Source: an uncultured Oscillibacter sp.
GTDB lineage: Bacteria > Bacillota > Clostridia > Oscillospirales > Oscillospiraceae
DNA: 64,000 bases
Assembly: GCA_910588005.1 (NCBI GenBank)
Contig: CAJUQM010000007.1
Span: 11,720 to 75,719 of the forward strand
Direction: 5' to 3'
This document shows, piece after piece, positions 33,428 to 42,872 of this stretch. The translations under genes and the position numbers were made by a program. The notes below the pieces were generated by a model. That model ran no database searches. It saw only the letters and a list, made by a program, of their open reading frames with translations, and was not told where the DNA came from. The number at the start of each line of letters is the position of its first letter. The stretch's first letter is position 1.

Positions 33428-33607
33428 ATGAAGACATGTACCGGATTTTGGGTCGGTATGAGCGCGGGCCTGATGGCCGGCGCCGCTGTGGGGATGATGA
33501 CGCCGCACGGCAGGGATTCCATGAAAACGCAGGTGGGTAAGAGTATCCACAAGCTGGGTGTCGCTGTGGATCATGCCGTGGACAACATCGTCTCTGAAAT
33601 GCGCTGA
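33428..33607 (+). CDS. Small glycine-zipper-like protein (59 aa)
   Basis: A 59-residue protein with a hydrophobic, glycine-rich N-terminal half (FWVGMSAGLMAGAAVGMM) and an amphipathic C-terminal half (KSIHKLGVAVDHAVDNIVSEM). It resembles YtxH-like small proteins. AAAAGGAGTG lies before the ATG and a strong terminator follows, so it is probably its own transcription unit. Function unknown. Confidence 0.75.
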   Translation: MKTCTGFWVGMSAGLMAGAAVGMMTPHGRDSMKTQVGKSIHKLGVAVDHAVDNIVSEMR

Positions 33608-33643
33608 GGAAAAGGCGGAGGGCAAAAGCCCTCCGCCTTTTCC
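33608..33643 (+). terminator. Terminator after the 59-aa gene
   Basis: A perfect 16-bp stem (33608-33623 with 33628-33643) with AAAA loop; the right arm contains the T-tract. Confidence 0.9.
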
Positions 33644-33826
33644 TGCAAAAGAGAAGACGCCTTTTAAAAAACTGCGGTTATACGCCGCAGAGGCCGCTGC
33701 CCCCGGCGGCCTGTTTTACGGAAGTTCCAGGGTTCAATCGCAGGGGCTGCCGGAGGCATCGAGTTTGCCTGCGAATTCCGGTCCTCCTCTCCCCAAAAGA
33801 AATTTTCACTATTTTCAAAATCCCTC

Positions 33827-33868
33827 TTGACATACTGTCCATACTGTGTATACTGTATATGTACAGTA
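33827..33868 (+). promoter_or_regulatory. Promoter and operator of the GntR-ABC cassette
   Basis: TTGACA (33827-33832), 16 bp, TATACT (33849-33854). Three tandem 9-bp units of the form ATACTGTNN run through the spacer and -10 (33832-33858). The last unit also forms a perfect palindrome TACTGTA-TATG-TACAGTA (33851-33868). This fits autoregulation by the GntR protein encoded next. Confidence 0.8.
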
Positions 33869-33885
33869 CGAACGGGAGTGATTCC

Positions 33886-34260
33886 ATGGAACTCATTATC
33901 CGCAATGTCAACAACCAACCGATCTACGACCAGATCTACTCCCAGATCAAGGCCCAGATCATCGCCGGCCGGCTGCGGCCCGGGGAGGCGCTGCCCTCCA
34001 TCCGGGCTTTGGCCAAGGATCTGAAGATTTCCGTCATCACCACCAAGCGGGCCTACGACGAGCTGGAGGCCGAGGGATTCATCGACACCGTGGCCGGCAA
34101 GGGCTGTTTTGTGGCGGAGAAAAACCTTGACCTGATCCGGGAGCAGCAGCTCCGGGAGCTGGAGAGCCATCTGTCCGCCGCTGCCGCCCTGGCCAGGAGC
34201 TGCGGGGTATCCCGGCGGGAGCTGGAGGAGATGCTGGACGTTTTGCTAGAGGAGGAATGA
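33886..34260 (+). CDS. GntR-family regulator, YtrA type
   Basis: A 124-residue GntR protein with a winged helix (QPIYDQIYSQIKAQIIAGRLRPGEALPSIRALAKDLKISVITTKRAYDELEAEGFI) and only a short C-terminal dimerisation helix, the YtrA layout that is usually found before ABC transporter genes. GGGAG precedes the ATG. Its stop is 2 bp before the ATPase start. Confidence 0.93.
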   Translation: MELIIRNVNNQPIYDQIYSQIKAQIIAGRLRPGEALPSIRALAKDLKISVITTKRAYDELEAEGFIDTVAGKGCFVAEKNLDLIREQQLRELESHLSAAAALARSCGVSRRELEEMLDVLLEEE

Positions 34261-34262
34261 AC

Positions 34263-35117
34263 ATGAACGCCATTGAGCTGAACCACATCCATAAATCCTT
34301 CGGCGGCTTCGCTATTCAGGACCTGAGCCTGACGGTGCCCAGCGGCACCATCTGCGGCCTGGTGGGGGAGAACGGCGCGGGAAAGTCCACCACCATCCGC
34401 CTGGCTCTGGGCGCTCTGCGGCCCGACAGCGGCGCCGCCGCCGTGCTGGGCACGGACGTCTCATCTCCGGCCTTCACCGGGGTGAAGGAGGACGTGGGGG
34501 TGGTGCTGGACGAGGCCTACTTCCCTGAGACCCTCAACGCCCTCCAGGTGGGAAAAATCCTGGCGAGCACTTACCGCCAGTGGGAGCAGGGGACCTATGA
34601 GAGCTACTTGGACCGTTTCAGCCTGCCGGTGAGAAAGCCCTTCAAGGACTTTTCCCGGGGCATGAAGATGAAGCTGGCCATTACCGCCGCGTTGAGCCAC
34701 CGGCCAAAGCTGCTGGTGCTGGACGAGGCCACCAGCGGCCTGGACCCCATTGTCCGGGACGAGGTGCTGGAGATCTTCAATGAGTTCACCCGGGAGGAGG
34801 ACCACTCCATCCTCATCTCCTCCCACATCGTCAGCGACCTGGAGAAGCTGTGCGACTACATCGCCTTTCTCCACCAGGGGAGGCTGCTGTTCTGCCAGGA
34901 GAAGGACCGGCTGCTGGAGGACTACGGCGTGTTCGTGGGCACGGCGGAGCAGGCGCAGAGCCTGCTGCCGGAGGCGGTCGTCGGCCGGGAGGCCAGGGAC
35001 TACGGCGGCGTCCGGGCACTGGTGAAACGGGGCATGGTGCCGGAGACGCTGGCTCTGGAGCGGCCTACCGTGGAGGAGATCATTTTGTTTATCGTGAAAG
35101 GGGAGAACAGGAGATGA
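34263..35117 (+). CDS. ABC transporter ATPase
   Basis: A 284-residue ATPase: Walker A GENGAGKSTTIR near 38-49, signature FSRGMKMKLAI, Walker B LLVLDEATSGLD, H-loop ILISSHIVSDLE. The class matches the bacitracin/YtrB-like export ATPases. An ATG six bases earlier touches the ribosome binding site GAGGAGG, so the second ATG is used. It works with the permease encoded next; substrate unknown. Confidence 0.93.
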   Translation: MNAIELNHIHKSFGGFAIQDLSLTVPSGTICGLVGENGAGKSTTIRLALGALRPDSGAAAVLGTDVSSPAFTGVKEDVGVVLDEAYFPETLNALQVGKILASTYRQWEQGTYESYLDRFSLPVRKPFKDFSRGMKMKLAITAALSHRPKLLVLDEATSGLDPIVRDEVLEIFNEFTREEDHSILISSHIVSDLEKLCDYIAFLHQGRLLFCQEKDRLLEDYGVFVGTAEQAQSLLPEAVVGREARDYGGVRALVKRGMVPETLALERPTVEEIILFIVKGENRR

Positions 35118-35731
35118 AAGCCCTGATCCAAAAGGACGTCTATGTGCTGTGGAAGCAGATGAAGATCTTTCTTCTAGTGATGCTGGTCATTATGGTGGGC
35201 AACGGCTCTTTCGGCAGCGTGTTCGTGGTGGTCTGGTGCTCCATGATGCCCTACACGGCCCTAGCCTATGACGAGCGGTGCAAGTGGGACCAGATGGCGG
35301 CCATGATGCCCTACTCTCCCCGGGACCTGGTGCTGAGCAAGTATGTGCTGGGCTGGCTCTGCGCCGGAGCGGCCAGCGCCGTTGTTCTGGCGGTCCAGGC
35401 AATCATCCGGGCGCTTCACCTGTCCGTGGCCACCGGAACCCCTCTGGCCGTTTTGATGAGCTTCTGCGCCAGCGCCAGCGTTCTGGCCATCACGCTGCCC
35501 GTCATGATCTGGTTCAGCGTGGAGCGGGGCCGCATGGTGATGTTCCTGGTGATCTTCCTGGTCTGCGGCGCCGCCGGTGCCTTGGGGACCGTCACCATCT
35601 CCGTGGATCAGACCGCCGGCGGCATCCAGAGCCTCTTCGGGTTCTTCATGCTCATCCTCCCTGTGGCCGCGGTGGCGCTGACCGCCGTCTCCATCCCCCT
35701 GTCCATGCGGCTTTATACCGCCCGGCGGTGA
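35114..35731 (+). CDS. ABC-2 type permease (ABC2_membrane_5-like)
   Basis: A 205-residue membrane protein with six hydrophobic helices and the typical start MKALIQKDVYVLWKQMK. A cytosolic YDERCKWDQMAAMMPYSPRDLVLSKY loop, after helix 2, is characteristic of this permease type in GntR-linked ABC cassettes. The ATG overlaps the ATPase stop (ATGA). Confidence 0.9.
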   Translation: MKALIQKDVYVLWKQMKIFLLVMLVIMVGNGSFGSVFVVVWCSMMPYTALAYDERCKWDQMAAMMPYSPRDLVLSKYVLGWLCAGAASAVVLAVQAIIRALHLSVATGTPLAVLMSFCASASVLAITLPVMIWFSVERGRMVMFLVIFLVCGAAGALGTVTISVDQTAGGIQSLFGFFMLILPVAAVALTAVSIPLSMRLYTARR

Positions 35732-35742
35732 GGAGGCGAAGC

Positions 35743-35841
35743 ATGGCGGAAGACAAAGGGAGAGAACCCCTCACCCCCTTGGATATCGCCGCATTGCTGA
35801 CATTGCTGGGTCAGGCGATGCTGCGGGAGGGAAAAGGATAG
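35743..35841 (+). CDS. Candidate small protein (32 aa) ending the GntR-ABC operon
   Basis: A 32-codon frame with GAGGAGG eight bases before its ATG, 11 bp after the permease. The product has a charged start (MAEDKGREPLT) and an amphipathic leucine-rich helix (DIAALLTLLGQAMLRE). It could interact with the transporter, or be a chance frame; the ribosome binding site favours translation. Confidence 0.55.
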   Translation: MAEDKGREPLTPLDIAALLTLLGQAMLREGKG

Positions 35842-35924
35842 GCGGCGGGGCACCTGCCGGCCTGAATGCAGGGAAGACCTGGAAAATGGGGGAACCCTCC
35901 GTGCCAGATAATCTGATAGAAAAG

Positions 35925-35954
35925 AAGCGGGACGGCTCTGCCGTCCCGCTTTTT
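35925..35954. terminator. Bidirectional terminator between the ABC cassette and RNase J
   Basis: A perfect 12-bp stem (35925-35936 with 35940-35951), TCT loop, TTTTT on the plus strand; convergent genes on both sides. Confidence 0.9.
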
Positions 35955-35962
35955 CAATTCTG

Positions 35963-37621
35963 TCACAGCCGGGTCACCACAGGGATAACCATGGGACTGC
36001 GCTTGGTGTTTTTGAAGAGATAGCTGCTGACGGCGGCTTTTACCGCGCCTTTCAGCTCGCCGTCGTCCCGCCCGCGCTTGCGGGTGACGGCCTCCGCTGC
36101 GTCCAGGGCCACGCCTTGGAGATCCTTCATCAAATCCCCGGATTCCTTGACATAGATGAATCCCCGGGTGATGATCTCCGGCGGGCTGAGCAGCGCGCCG
36201 TCGTGGGTGGATATGGGCATTACAATGACCACCATGCCGTCCTCGGCCAAACGCTTGCGGTCCCGCATGACCACAGCGCCTACGTCGCCCACGCCGCTGC
36301 CGTCCACATACACCTCTCCGGCGGGAACGGCGGCGGCAATTTTCAGTGTCTTGGCGGTCAGCTCGATGACGGAGCCGTTCTCCGCAATGGCGATGTGGCT
36401 GCGCTCCATGCCCATTTGCTGGGCAAGGCGGGAGTGGATCTGGAGCATCCGCTGTTCTCCGTGGAGGGGGACGAAGAAACGGGGCTTCGTCAGCGCGTGG
36501 ATGATCTTCAGCTCCTCCTGGCAGGCGTGACCGGAGACGTGGAGCATGTCGGCCTTGTCGTAGACCACCTTCACGCCCTTGCGGAACAGCTCGTTGATGA
36601 CCCGGCCCACGGTTACCTCGTTGCCGGGGATGGCGGAGGCGGAGATGATGACCTTGTCGCCGGGTCCCACTTCTACTTGCTTGTGCTGGGAGAAGGCCAT
36701 GCGGTACAGGGCACTCATCTCCTCACCCTGGGAGCCGGTGGTGACGATGACCTGTTTGTTTTTGGGCAGGCCCTTGATCTTTGTGACATCCATGAGGGTG
36801 TTCTTGGGGACCTTCATATAGCCCAGAGCCGTGGAGACCTTCATGATATTCTCCATGGAGCGGCCGGTGACGGCCACCTTCCGCCCGAAAGCCGCCGCGG
36901 CATCCAGCACCTGCTGGATGCGGTGGACGTTGGAGGCGAAGGTGGTGACGATGATCCGCTCGTCACAGCCCTGGAACTGACGCATAAAGGTCTGCCCCAC
37001 GGCGCTCTCGCTCATCGTATAGCCGGGGCGCTCCACATTGGTGGAGTCGGCGCACAGGGCCAGCACGCCCTCCTTCCCAAGCTCGCCGAAGCGGGCCAGG
37101 TCGATCACCTCCCCGTCGATGGGGGTGGAGTCGATTTTGAAGTCGCCGGTGTGGACCACGGTGCCCATGTGGGTGTGGATGGCAAAGGCCACAGAGTCGG
37201 CGATGGAGTGGTTGACATGGATAAACTCCACGTTGAACTTCCCGGCCCGGACAGTCTTTCCCGGCTCCACGGTAATGAGCTTGGTGGACTTCACCAGCCC
37301 GTGCTCCTCCAGCTTTAAGGAGATGAGTCCGGCGGTGAAACGGGTGCAGTAGATGGGCATGTTCACCTGTTTGAGGACATAGGGGATGGCTCCCACATGG
37401 TCCTCGTGACCGTGGGTGATAAAAAGACCCCGGATACGGGCACGGTTTTTGATCAGGTAGGTCACATCGGGAATGATGAGGTCAATGCCGTACATGTCGT
37501 CTCCGGGGAAGGCCATGCCGCAGTCCACCACGATGATCTCGCCGCCGTACTCATAGGCGGTCATATTCTTGCCGATCTCGTCCAGACCGCCCAGAGGGAT
37601 GATTTTCAGTTTTTCTGCCAT
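35963..37621 (-). CDS. rnj: Ribonuclease J
   Basis: A 552-residue metallo-beta-lactamase/beta-CASP RNase, the main 5'-end-dependent mRNA decay and processing enzyme in Firmicutes. Motifs are GGLDEIGKNMTAYEY, the metal site FITHGHEDHVGAIPY, HTGDFKID, DSTNVERPGY and SGHACQEELK, with a C-terminal RNase J domain. AAAGGAG precedes the ATG. Only one copy is in the window, so rnjA or rnjB cannot be decided. Confidence 0.96.
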   Translation of the reverse strand: MAEKLKIIPLGGLDEIGKNMTAYEYGGEIIVVDCGMAFPGDDMYGIDLIIPDVTYLIKNRARIRGLFITHGHEDHVGAIPYVLKQVNMPIYCTRFTAGLISLKLEEHGLVKSTKLITVEPGKTVRAGKFNVEFIHVNHSIADSVAFAIHTHMGTVVHTGDFKIDSTPIDGEVIDLARFGELGKEGVLALCADSTNVERPGYTMSESAVGQTFMRQFQGCDERIIVTTFASNVHRIQQVLDAAAAFGRKVAVTGRSMENIMKVSTALGYMKVPKNTLMDVTKIKGLPKNKQVIVTTGSQGEEMSALYRMAFSQHKQVEVGPGDKVIISASAIPGNEVTVGRVINELFRKGVKVVYDKADMLHVSGHACQEELKIIHALTKPRFFVPLHGEQRMLQIHSRLAQQMGMERSHIAIAENGSVIELTAKTLKIAAAVPAGEVYVDGSGVGDVGAVVMRDRKRLAEDGMVVIVMPISTHDGALLSPPEIITRGFIYVKESGDLMKDLQGVALDAAEAVTRKRGRDDGELKGAVKAAVSSYLFKNTKRSPMVIPVVTRL

Positions 37622-37890
37622 AGATTCGATAAACTCCTTTGAACTCTTAAAAAGATATGTAGCAGAGGCTCAAAAGAACACGCCCGGCGCTTGAGCAAAA
37701 ATGGGCGCACGCAAAGAAGAGACGTCCGTCGCCTGCGCGGCCCCGTTTCGCCGGCAGAGGTTCGGTTACGTCATATCCGGATTTGCATATGAGCTTCTGT
37801 GATCTATTTTGACCGGCGGGAAAGCGCGTCCCGTGCCGGTAAAATACCGGAAAAATGGCGGAGGCACCATGCCTCAACACCTAATTTTAT
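37622..37890 (-). other. Long structured leader of the RNase J gene
   Basis: Upstream of rnj there are about 270 nt without a gene. On the minus strand a TATACT near 37897 may be the -10 box. The leader contains a GAGGCA/TGCCTC hairpin (37861-37875) and a CCGGTA/TACCGG hairpin (37836-37850), among others. It may bind RNase J or be processed by it. Confidence 0.45.
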
Positions 37891-37967
37891 CTAGTATAGC
37901 ACAGCTGCATGGTTTTGTATACATCAATTTTCGCTTTTTCCATATTTTTGGTGCTAATAAGTTTTTG

Positions 37968-38026
37968 TTGCATTTATCCAATTACCATGATATACTCCAA
38001 AAAGTTCACAAAGTGAACTTTTTGGA
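37968..38026 (+). promoter_or_regulatory. Promoter with perfect 14-bp palindromic operator for the MarR gene
   Basis: TTGCAT (37968-37973), 17 bp, TATACT (37991-37996). The palindrome TCCAAAAAGTTCAC-AAA-GTGAACTTTTTGGA covers 37996-38026, right over the transcription start, so autorepression is likely. Confidence 0.8.
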
Positions 38027-38043
38027 TTGAAAGGACAAACGCT

Positions 38044-38484
38044 ATGGGAGACCGTGAACTGTGGGAGCGTATGCTGCGGGCCTGGATTGGAGTCAACGGA
38101 ATGCTGAAGGACTCCCGGATCACCCGGGAACTGACCTATAACGAGGCGGTGATCATGAAGCTGGTCTACGATCAGTATCAGGCTGACGGAATCGGATGCA
38201 CCGCCGTCAGTGAAATTGTGCGGGAGACCAACATGCTCAAAAGCCTGGTAAACCGCACAGTCAATGCCCTTTGCGGCAAGGGATACCTGATTCGGGAGCG
38301 GAGCGGCAAAGACGCCCGAAGCGTCGTTGTGCGTCCGGTAGAGGCCCGTCTGCCGGATTTTCTGACCGTCCACCGCCGTTCCCTGTCGCTGGTCCGGCAG
38401 ATTATCGGCATAGTGGGACCGGAGGACGCGGCGTGCTTCATCCGCATGTACGAAAAGCTGTCCGCCGCGGGAATCCGGCTTTGA
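38044..38484 (+). CDS. MarR-family regulator
   Basis: A 146-residue winged-helix protein: LTYNEAVIMKLVYDQY, the recognition region TAVSEIVRETNMLKSLVNRTVNALCGKGYLIRE and the wing GKDARSVVVRP. It is 33 bp upstream of degV, so it may control that gene as well as itself. Confidence 0.85.
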   Translation: MGDRELWERMLRAWIGVNGMLKDSRITRELTYNEAVIMKLVYDQYQADGIGCTAVSEIVRETNMLKSLVNRTVNALCGKGYLIRERSGKDARSVVVRPVEARLPDFLTVHRRSLSLVRQIIGIVGPEDAACFIRMYEKLSAAGIRL

Positions 38485-38517
38485 CAAAATATCTATTTTT
38501 TGAAATGAGGAACTATC

Positions 38518-39384
38518 ATGAAAGTACGCATTATCACTGATTCGGCCGCGGATTTGCCGACCCCGTTCCGACCGGAGGTCACCGTTTTGCCCATGGCCAT
38601 AACCTTTGGAGAGGAGCAGTACCTGGACGGCGTGGATCTGACCCACCGCCAGTTTTATGAGAAGCTTATCGAGGGAGAGGTGCTGCCGACGACCAGCCAG
38701 ATCAACCCCGCTCAGTTTGAGGGGGCCTTCCGCCAGGCCGTGGACGCGGGGGAAAGCGTGGTGGCCATACTCCTCTCCTCCAAGCTCTCCGGCACCTGCC
38801 AGAGCGCCCGGATCGCCGCGGAGGAGTTCCCCGGCCATGTCTTTGTGGTGGACAGCGAAAACGCCACCATTGGAGAGCAGATTTTGGTGGAGCGGGCGCT
38901 GGAGCTGCTGGACCAGGGGCTGGAGGCCGCGGCAATCGCCGCCCGGCTGGAGGAGGAGAAGAAGGACATCCGTCTGGTGGCCCTGCTGGATACCCTGGAG
39001 TATTTGAAGCGAGGCGGCAGAATCTCCCCCTCTGTAGCCCTAGTGGGCGGACTGCTGTCCATCAAACCGGTGGTGGCGGTAGAGAACGGTGAGGTTGTGG
39101 TGCTGGGTAAGGCCAGAGGATCCAAAAACGGGAACAACCTGCTGGTGCAGGAGATTGAAAAGACCAACGGCGTGGACTTCGCCCGGCCCTACCGGCTGGC
39201 ATATGCGGGACTGGATGACGGCCTCCTGCAAAAATATATTGCGGACAGCGCCTCTTTGTGGGCCGGACAGGCGGAGACGCTGCCCGTGGGCACGGTGGGC
39301 GGCACCATCGGCACCCATGTGGGACCCGGTGCGGTGGCGGTGGCCTTTTTCCGGCGTTCCGGCTCACCCGGCGGTACCCCTTGA
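38518..39384 (+). CDS. DegV-family fatty-acid-binding protein
   Basis: A 288-residue EDD-fold protein: ITDSAADLP at the start, LPTTSQINPAQFEGAF, ILLSSKLSGTCQSARIAA, LEYLKRGGRISPSVALVGGLLSIKPVV, and a GTHVGPGAVAVAF end. FakB-type members hold a fatty acid for the kinase FakA. GAGGAACT precedes the ATG. Confidence 0.93.
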   Translation: MKVRIITDSAADLPTPFRPEVTVLPMAITFGEEQYLDGVDLTHRQFYEKLIEGEVLPTTSQINPAQFEGAFRQAVDAGESVVAILLSSKLSGTCQSARIAAEEFPGHVFVVDSENATIGEQILVERALELLDQGLEAAAIAARLEEEKKDIRLVALLDTLEYLKRGGRISPSVALVGGLLSIKPVVAVENGEVVVLGKARGSKNGNNLLVQEIEKTNGVDFARPYRLAYAGLDDGLLQKYIADSASLWAGQAETLPVGTVGGTIGTHVGPGAVAVAFFRRSGSPGGTP

Positions 39385-39641
39385 GCAGGCCTTCCGTCTC
39401 CGGCAGGAAGCAAACACGCCGGTTCCCGCCGCTGCAGGGCATCGCCGATATGAAATAGTACCGGAGAGCAGTGGCAGAATTTTCTCGGGAAGCCGCTCCC
39501 GTCAAGCCATATCTGCCTGACAGATGGGGTGCGGTTTACCCCAGCCCCGGCGCCCAGTCTGGACGGCCGTCCACGATGGACTGAGCTTGTGCGGCGGAGA
39601 GAAGCAGCCCGCCGTGCGCGGCGCTATAGACCGGAAAGAGT

Positions 39642-39657
39642 CGCGCCCTAGGGCGCG
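39642..39657 (-). terminator. Possible terminator after ftsH
   Basis: CGCGCCC-TA-GGGCGCG palindrome followed on the minus strand by ACTCTTTCC, 35 bp past the ftsH stop. The rest of the gap 39385-39692 shows no gene or clear signal. Confidence 0.5.
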
Positions 39658-39692
39658 CCTCTCATTGCTGCTTTTTAATATTTGAGATTAGG

Positions 39693-41897
39693 TTAGGTTG
39701 ACTCCTGGCCGCCGGATTCCTCCGGCGCTTCGGCGGCGGGCGCACTCTCCTCCGGGGCGGGAGTCTCGCCGGGCGCCTCAATTTTTTCGGAGATCATATG
39801 CACCTTTTTGGCGGGGGCCTCAATGCCCTCCGGCGTGGAGGGGCGGAAACCCTCTCCCAGACTCTTGGTGGACGCGTAGGGGTTTTCCACCAGCTCCGGG
39901 TCCCGGCCCTCGATAATGGCCACCATCTCACCGCCGGTGATCGTCTCCTTTTCCAGCAGGTAGGCCACCACCTTATCTATATCCTCCCGGTTTTCCCGGA
40001 TGACCTCCACGGCGGTCTTGTAGCACTGGTCCAGAATTTCCTTCACCGCCGTGTCCATGCGGGCGGCGGTATCCTGGGCACAGTCCATGCCGTAGCCGCC
40101 GTCCAGATACTGGTTCCGCCGGGAGGCCAGGGCCATCATGCCAAACTCGTCGCTCATGCCGAACATGGCCACCATGTTCCGTGCCACGTTGGTGGCGTCC
40201 TGAATATCCTGGGACGCGCCGTTGGTCATGGTGGACATCACCACCTCCTCGGCGGCGCGGCCGCCCATGGAGACGGTGATTTTTGCCATCAGCTCGTCCT
40301 TTGTCCGCAGCTCCGTCTTGTCCTCCTCGGGCATCAGCAGGGTGTAGCCCAGGGAACCCTGCGTGTGGGGGACAATGGTGATTTTCTGCACCGGTTCGGT
40401 ATTCTTCTGCTTATAGGCCACCATGGCGTGACCCACCTCGTGGTAGGCCACCAGCTTTTTCTCAAATTCGGTGAGAACGCTGCCCTTTTTCTCCGTGCCG
40501 GCAATGACCAGCTCGAAAGCCGCCAGCATGTCCTCCTGGGTCACCAGCTTGCGCCCCTTGCGGACGGCCCGCAGGGCCGCCTCGTTCACCAGGTTGGCAA
40601 GGTCCGCACCCACGCACCCGGCGGTGGCCAGGGCCACCTTCTTCAGGTTCACATCCTCGGCCAGCTTGATGTTTCGGGTATGGACCTGGAGCGTGGAGAT
40701 CCGCCCCGCCAGGTTGGGCCGGTCAATGGTGATCCGGCGGTCGAACCGCCCCGGCCGCAGCAGGGCCTGGTCCAGCACCTCCGGGCGGTTTGTGGCCGCC
40801 AGAAGGATCACGCCCTTGGTGGGATCGAAGCCGTCCATCTCCGCCAAGAGCTGGTTTAAGGTCTGCTCCCGCTCGTCGTTTCCGCCCATGCGGTTGTCCC
40901 GGGATTTGCCGATGGTGTCCACCTCGTCGATGAAGACGATGCAGGGGGCCACCTTGGACGCCTCTTTAAAAAGGTCCCGGACCCGGGACGCGCCCACGCC
41001 CACGAACATCTCCACAAAGTCGGAGCCGCTGATGGAGAAGAAGGGCACCCCCGCCTCCCCGGCCACGGCCTTGGCCAGCAGGGTTTTGCCCGTGCCCGGA
41101 GGGCCCACCAAAAGGGCGCCCTTGGGCAGCTTCGCGCCGATCTCCGTGTATTTGCCGGGGTTGTGGAGGAAGTCGATGATCTCCGTCAGGGACTCCTTGG
41201 CCTCGTCCTGGCCCGCCACGTCCCGGAAGGTGACGCCGGTGGATTTTTCCATGTAGACCTTGGCGTTGGATTTCCCCACGCCGCCGATGCCCCCGATGCC
41301 GCCCATGCCCTTTTTCGCCATCCAGCTCATCACCAGGCTCATCACCAGGATGATGATGAAGAAGGGGGCCAGGTTCACCAGGAACAGCAGGAAGGGGCTC
41401 ATGGGGGGCTGGTAGTCCTGGTTGATGCGGATGGGGGCCTTATTGACCCGGTCCCGGGACGCGCTGGCCTCCCGGACCCGCTCCACCACGGCGTCGTAGG
41501 ACTGGAGGCGGACGGTGAAGAACTCCAGGGACAGCTTCAGCTCCCGGCCCTCCCCGTCCGTCCGGGTGTAGACGGCGGTCCCGTCCTCCTGGGTGGACTT
41601 GGTGTAGCGGTTTCCCTCCGGGTCGGTGTAGACGTAGCCGTCCTCCGGGGTGATGAGGAGGATGGACTCGCTGTTGTCAAAGTCCACCCCGACCACCTCT
41701 CCGGCGTCCAGCATGTCCAGAAACGCGCTGTACTCCAGCTCTACAGAGCTGGCCTGGCGGCCCATGCTGGTCATGTAGGTGGCGGCGTAATTCACCAGCA
41801 GCGCCAGCAGCACGGCCCAGCAGATCAGCTGGAGGAAGCCCCGGAGATTGCCGTTTTTCCCGCCGCCGGGTTTTTTATTGTTGTTGTTTTGGTCCAT
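39693..41897 (-). CDS. ftsH: ATP-dependent zinc metalloprotease FtsH
   Basis: A 734-residue membrane AAA protease. Helices lie at about 19-38 and 172-192 with an outer domain between. The AAA module has Walker [11 protein letters not shown] near 264, Walker [12 protein letters not shown] and SRH with [20 protein letters not shown]; the protease has HEVGHAM near 485. The extra C-terminal tail (about 60 residues) is rich in Pro, Glu and Ala. FtsH degrades membrane and short-lived proteins. Confidence 0.97.
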   Translation of the reverse strand: MDQNNNNKKPGGGKNGNLRGFLQLICWAVLLALLVNYAATYMTSMGRQASSVELEYSAFLDMLDAGEVVGVDFDNSESILLITPEDGYVYTDPEGNRYTKSTQEDGTAVYTRTDGEGRELKLSLEFFTVRLQSYDAVVERVREASASRDRVNKAPIRINQDYQPPMSPFLLFLVNLAPFFIIILVMSLVMSWMAKKGMGGIGGIGGVGKSNAKVYMEKSTGVTFRDVAGQDEAKESLTEIIDFLHNPGKYTEIGAKLPKGALLVGPPGTGKTLLAKAVAGEAGVPFFSISGSDFVEMFVGVGASRVRDLFKEASKVAPCIVFIDEVDTIGKSRDNRMGGNDEREQTLNQLLAEMDGFDPTKGVILLAATNRPEVLDQALLRPGRFDRRITIDRPNLAGRISTLQVHTRNIKLAEDVNLKKVALATAGCVGADLANLVNEAALRAVRKGRKLVTQEDMLAAFELVIAGTEKKGSVLTEFEKKLVAYHEVGHAMVAYKQKNTEPVQKITIVPHTQGSLGYTLLMPEEDKTELRTKDELMAKITVSMGGRAAEEVVMSTMTNGASQDIQDATNVARNMVAMFGMSDEFGMMALASRRNQYLDGGYGMDCAQDTAARMDTAVKEILDQCYKTAVEVIRENREDIDKVVAYLLEKETITGGEMVAIIEGRDPELVENPYASTKSLGEGFRPSTPEGIEAPAKKVHMISEKIEAPGETPAPEESAPAAEAPEESGGQEST

Positions 41898-42094
41898 GTA
41901 TACAAGCTCCTTTCAGAGGAAAACCCGGGGATATCCCCAGGGACCGGGCGAAATTATATCGCAGTATAACACAGAACCCGAAAAGTCACAAGAAGGTTTC
42001 ATGAAGTTTCTGTAAATTCCCGCTTTATTATCCGCCGGGCTTATGGTATACTTAGAATCTGTATCGGTAAATTTTTTCAACCGGAGGAGTTCCT

Positions 42095-42859
42095 ATGGAA
42101 ACGCGCAAGCCCCCCGCCCCCGAGGCCGACGGCGTCATCGAGGGACGGAACGCCGTCATCGAGGCCCTGCGGGCCGGGACGGCCATTGACAAAATCTATC
42201 TCCAGAAGGGCGAGACGGACAAGACCCTGGGCCACATCGCCTCCAAGGCCCGCTCCGCCGGGGCCGTGGTGGTGGAGGCGGACCGGCGGAAGCTGGACGC
42301 CATGAGCCGCACCCACGCCCACCAGGGCGTCATCGCCCTGGCCGCCGTGCGGGAGTACGCCACGGTGGAGGCAATTCTCCAGGCTGCGGCGGACAGGGGA
42401 GAGGCCCCTCTGCTGGTGATCTGCGACGAGATCTCCGACCCACAGAATCTGGGGGCCATCATCCGCACCGCAGAGTGTGCCGGCGCCCACGGCGTGGTGA
42501 TTCCCAAGCGCCGCAGCGCAGGACTGACGGCCGTTGTGGCCAAGACCTCCGCCGGGGCGGTGGCCCATGTGCCGGTGGCCCGGGTGCCCAACATCCCCTC
42601 CTTGCTGAAGGATTTGAAGAAGCAGGGGATCTGGGTGTTTGGAACGGCGGCAGACGGAGCGACCGCCCTGTACAAGGCCGACCTGGGAGGACCTGCCGCC
42701 ATTGTCATTGGCAGCGAGGGAGACGGCATGACCCGTCTGGCGGCGGAAAACTGCGACTTTTTAGTTAGCATTCCCATGCGGGGCAAGCTAAATTCTCTGA
42801 ACGCCTCCGCGGCCGCGGCGATTCTGCTGTATGAGGCGGTTCGCCAGCGGATTGGATGA
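42095..42859 (+). CDS. rlmB: 23S rRNA (guanosine-2'-O-)-methyltransferase RlmB-like (SpoU family)
   Basis: A 254-residue SpoU/TrmH knotted methyltransferase. The N-terminal substrate-binding domain (VIEGRNAVIEALRAG) is followed by the SPOUT domain with ISDPQNLGAIIRTAECAG, VIGSEGDGMTRL and SIPMRGKLNSLNASAAAAI. Most close relatives methylate G2251 of 23S rRNA; the exact target cannot be proved here. CGGAGGAG precedes the ATG. Confidence 0.92.
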   Translation: METRKPPAPEADGVIEGRNAVIEALRAGTAIDKIYLQKGETDKTLGHIASKARSAGAVVVEADRRKLDAMSRTHAHQGVIALAAVREYATVEAILQAAADRGEAPLLVICDEISDPQNLGAIIRTAECAGAHGVVIPKRRSAGLTAVVAKTSAGAVAHVPVARVPNIPSLLKDLKKQGIWVFGTAADGATALYKADLGGPAAIVIGSEGDGMTRLAAENCDFLVSIPMRGKLNSLNASAAAAILLYEAVRQRIG

Positions 42860-42872
42860 AGAGAGGATGGCT

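Noticed and set aside
33737..33760. A GGTTCAATC-like stretch resembling a tRNA T-arm
   Set aside because: No matching acceptor, D-arm or anticodon stem around it.
39385..39692. A possible gene or element between degV and ftsH
   Set aside because: Only a short palindrome that may end ftsH transcription; no frame with a ribosome binding site or family signal.
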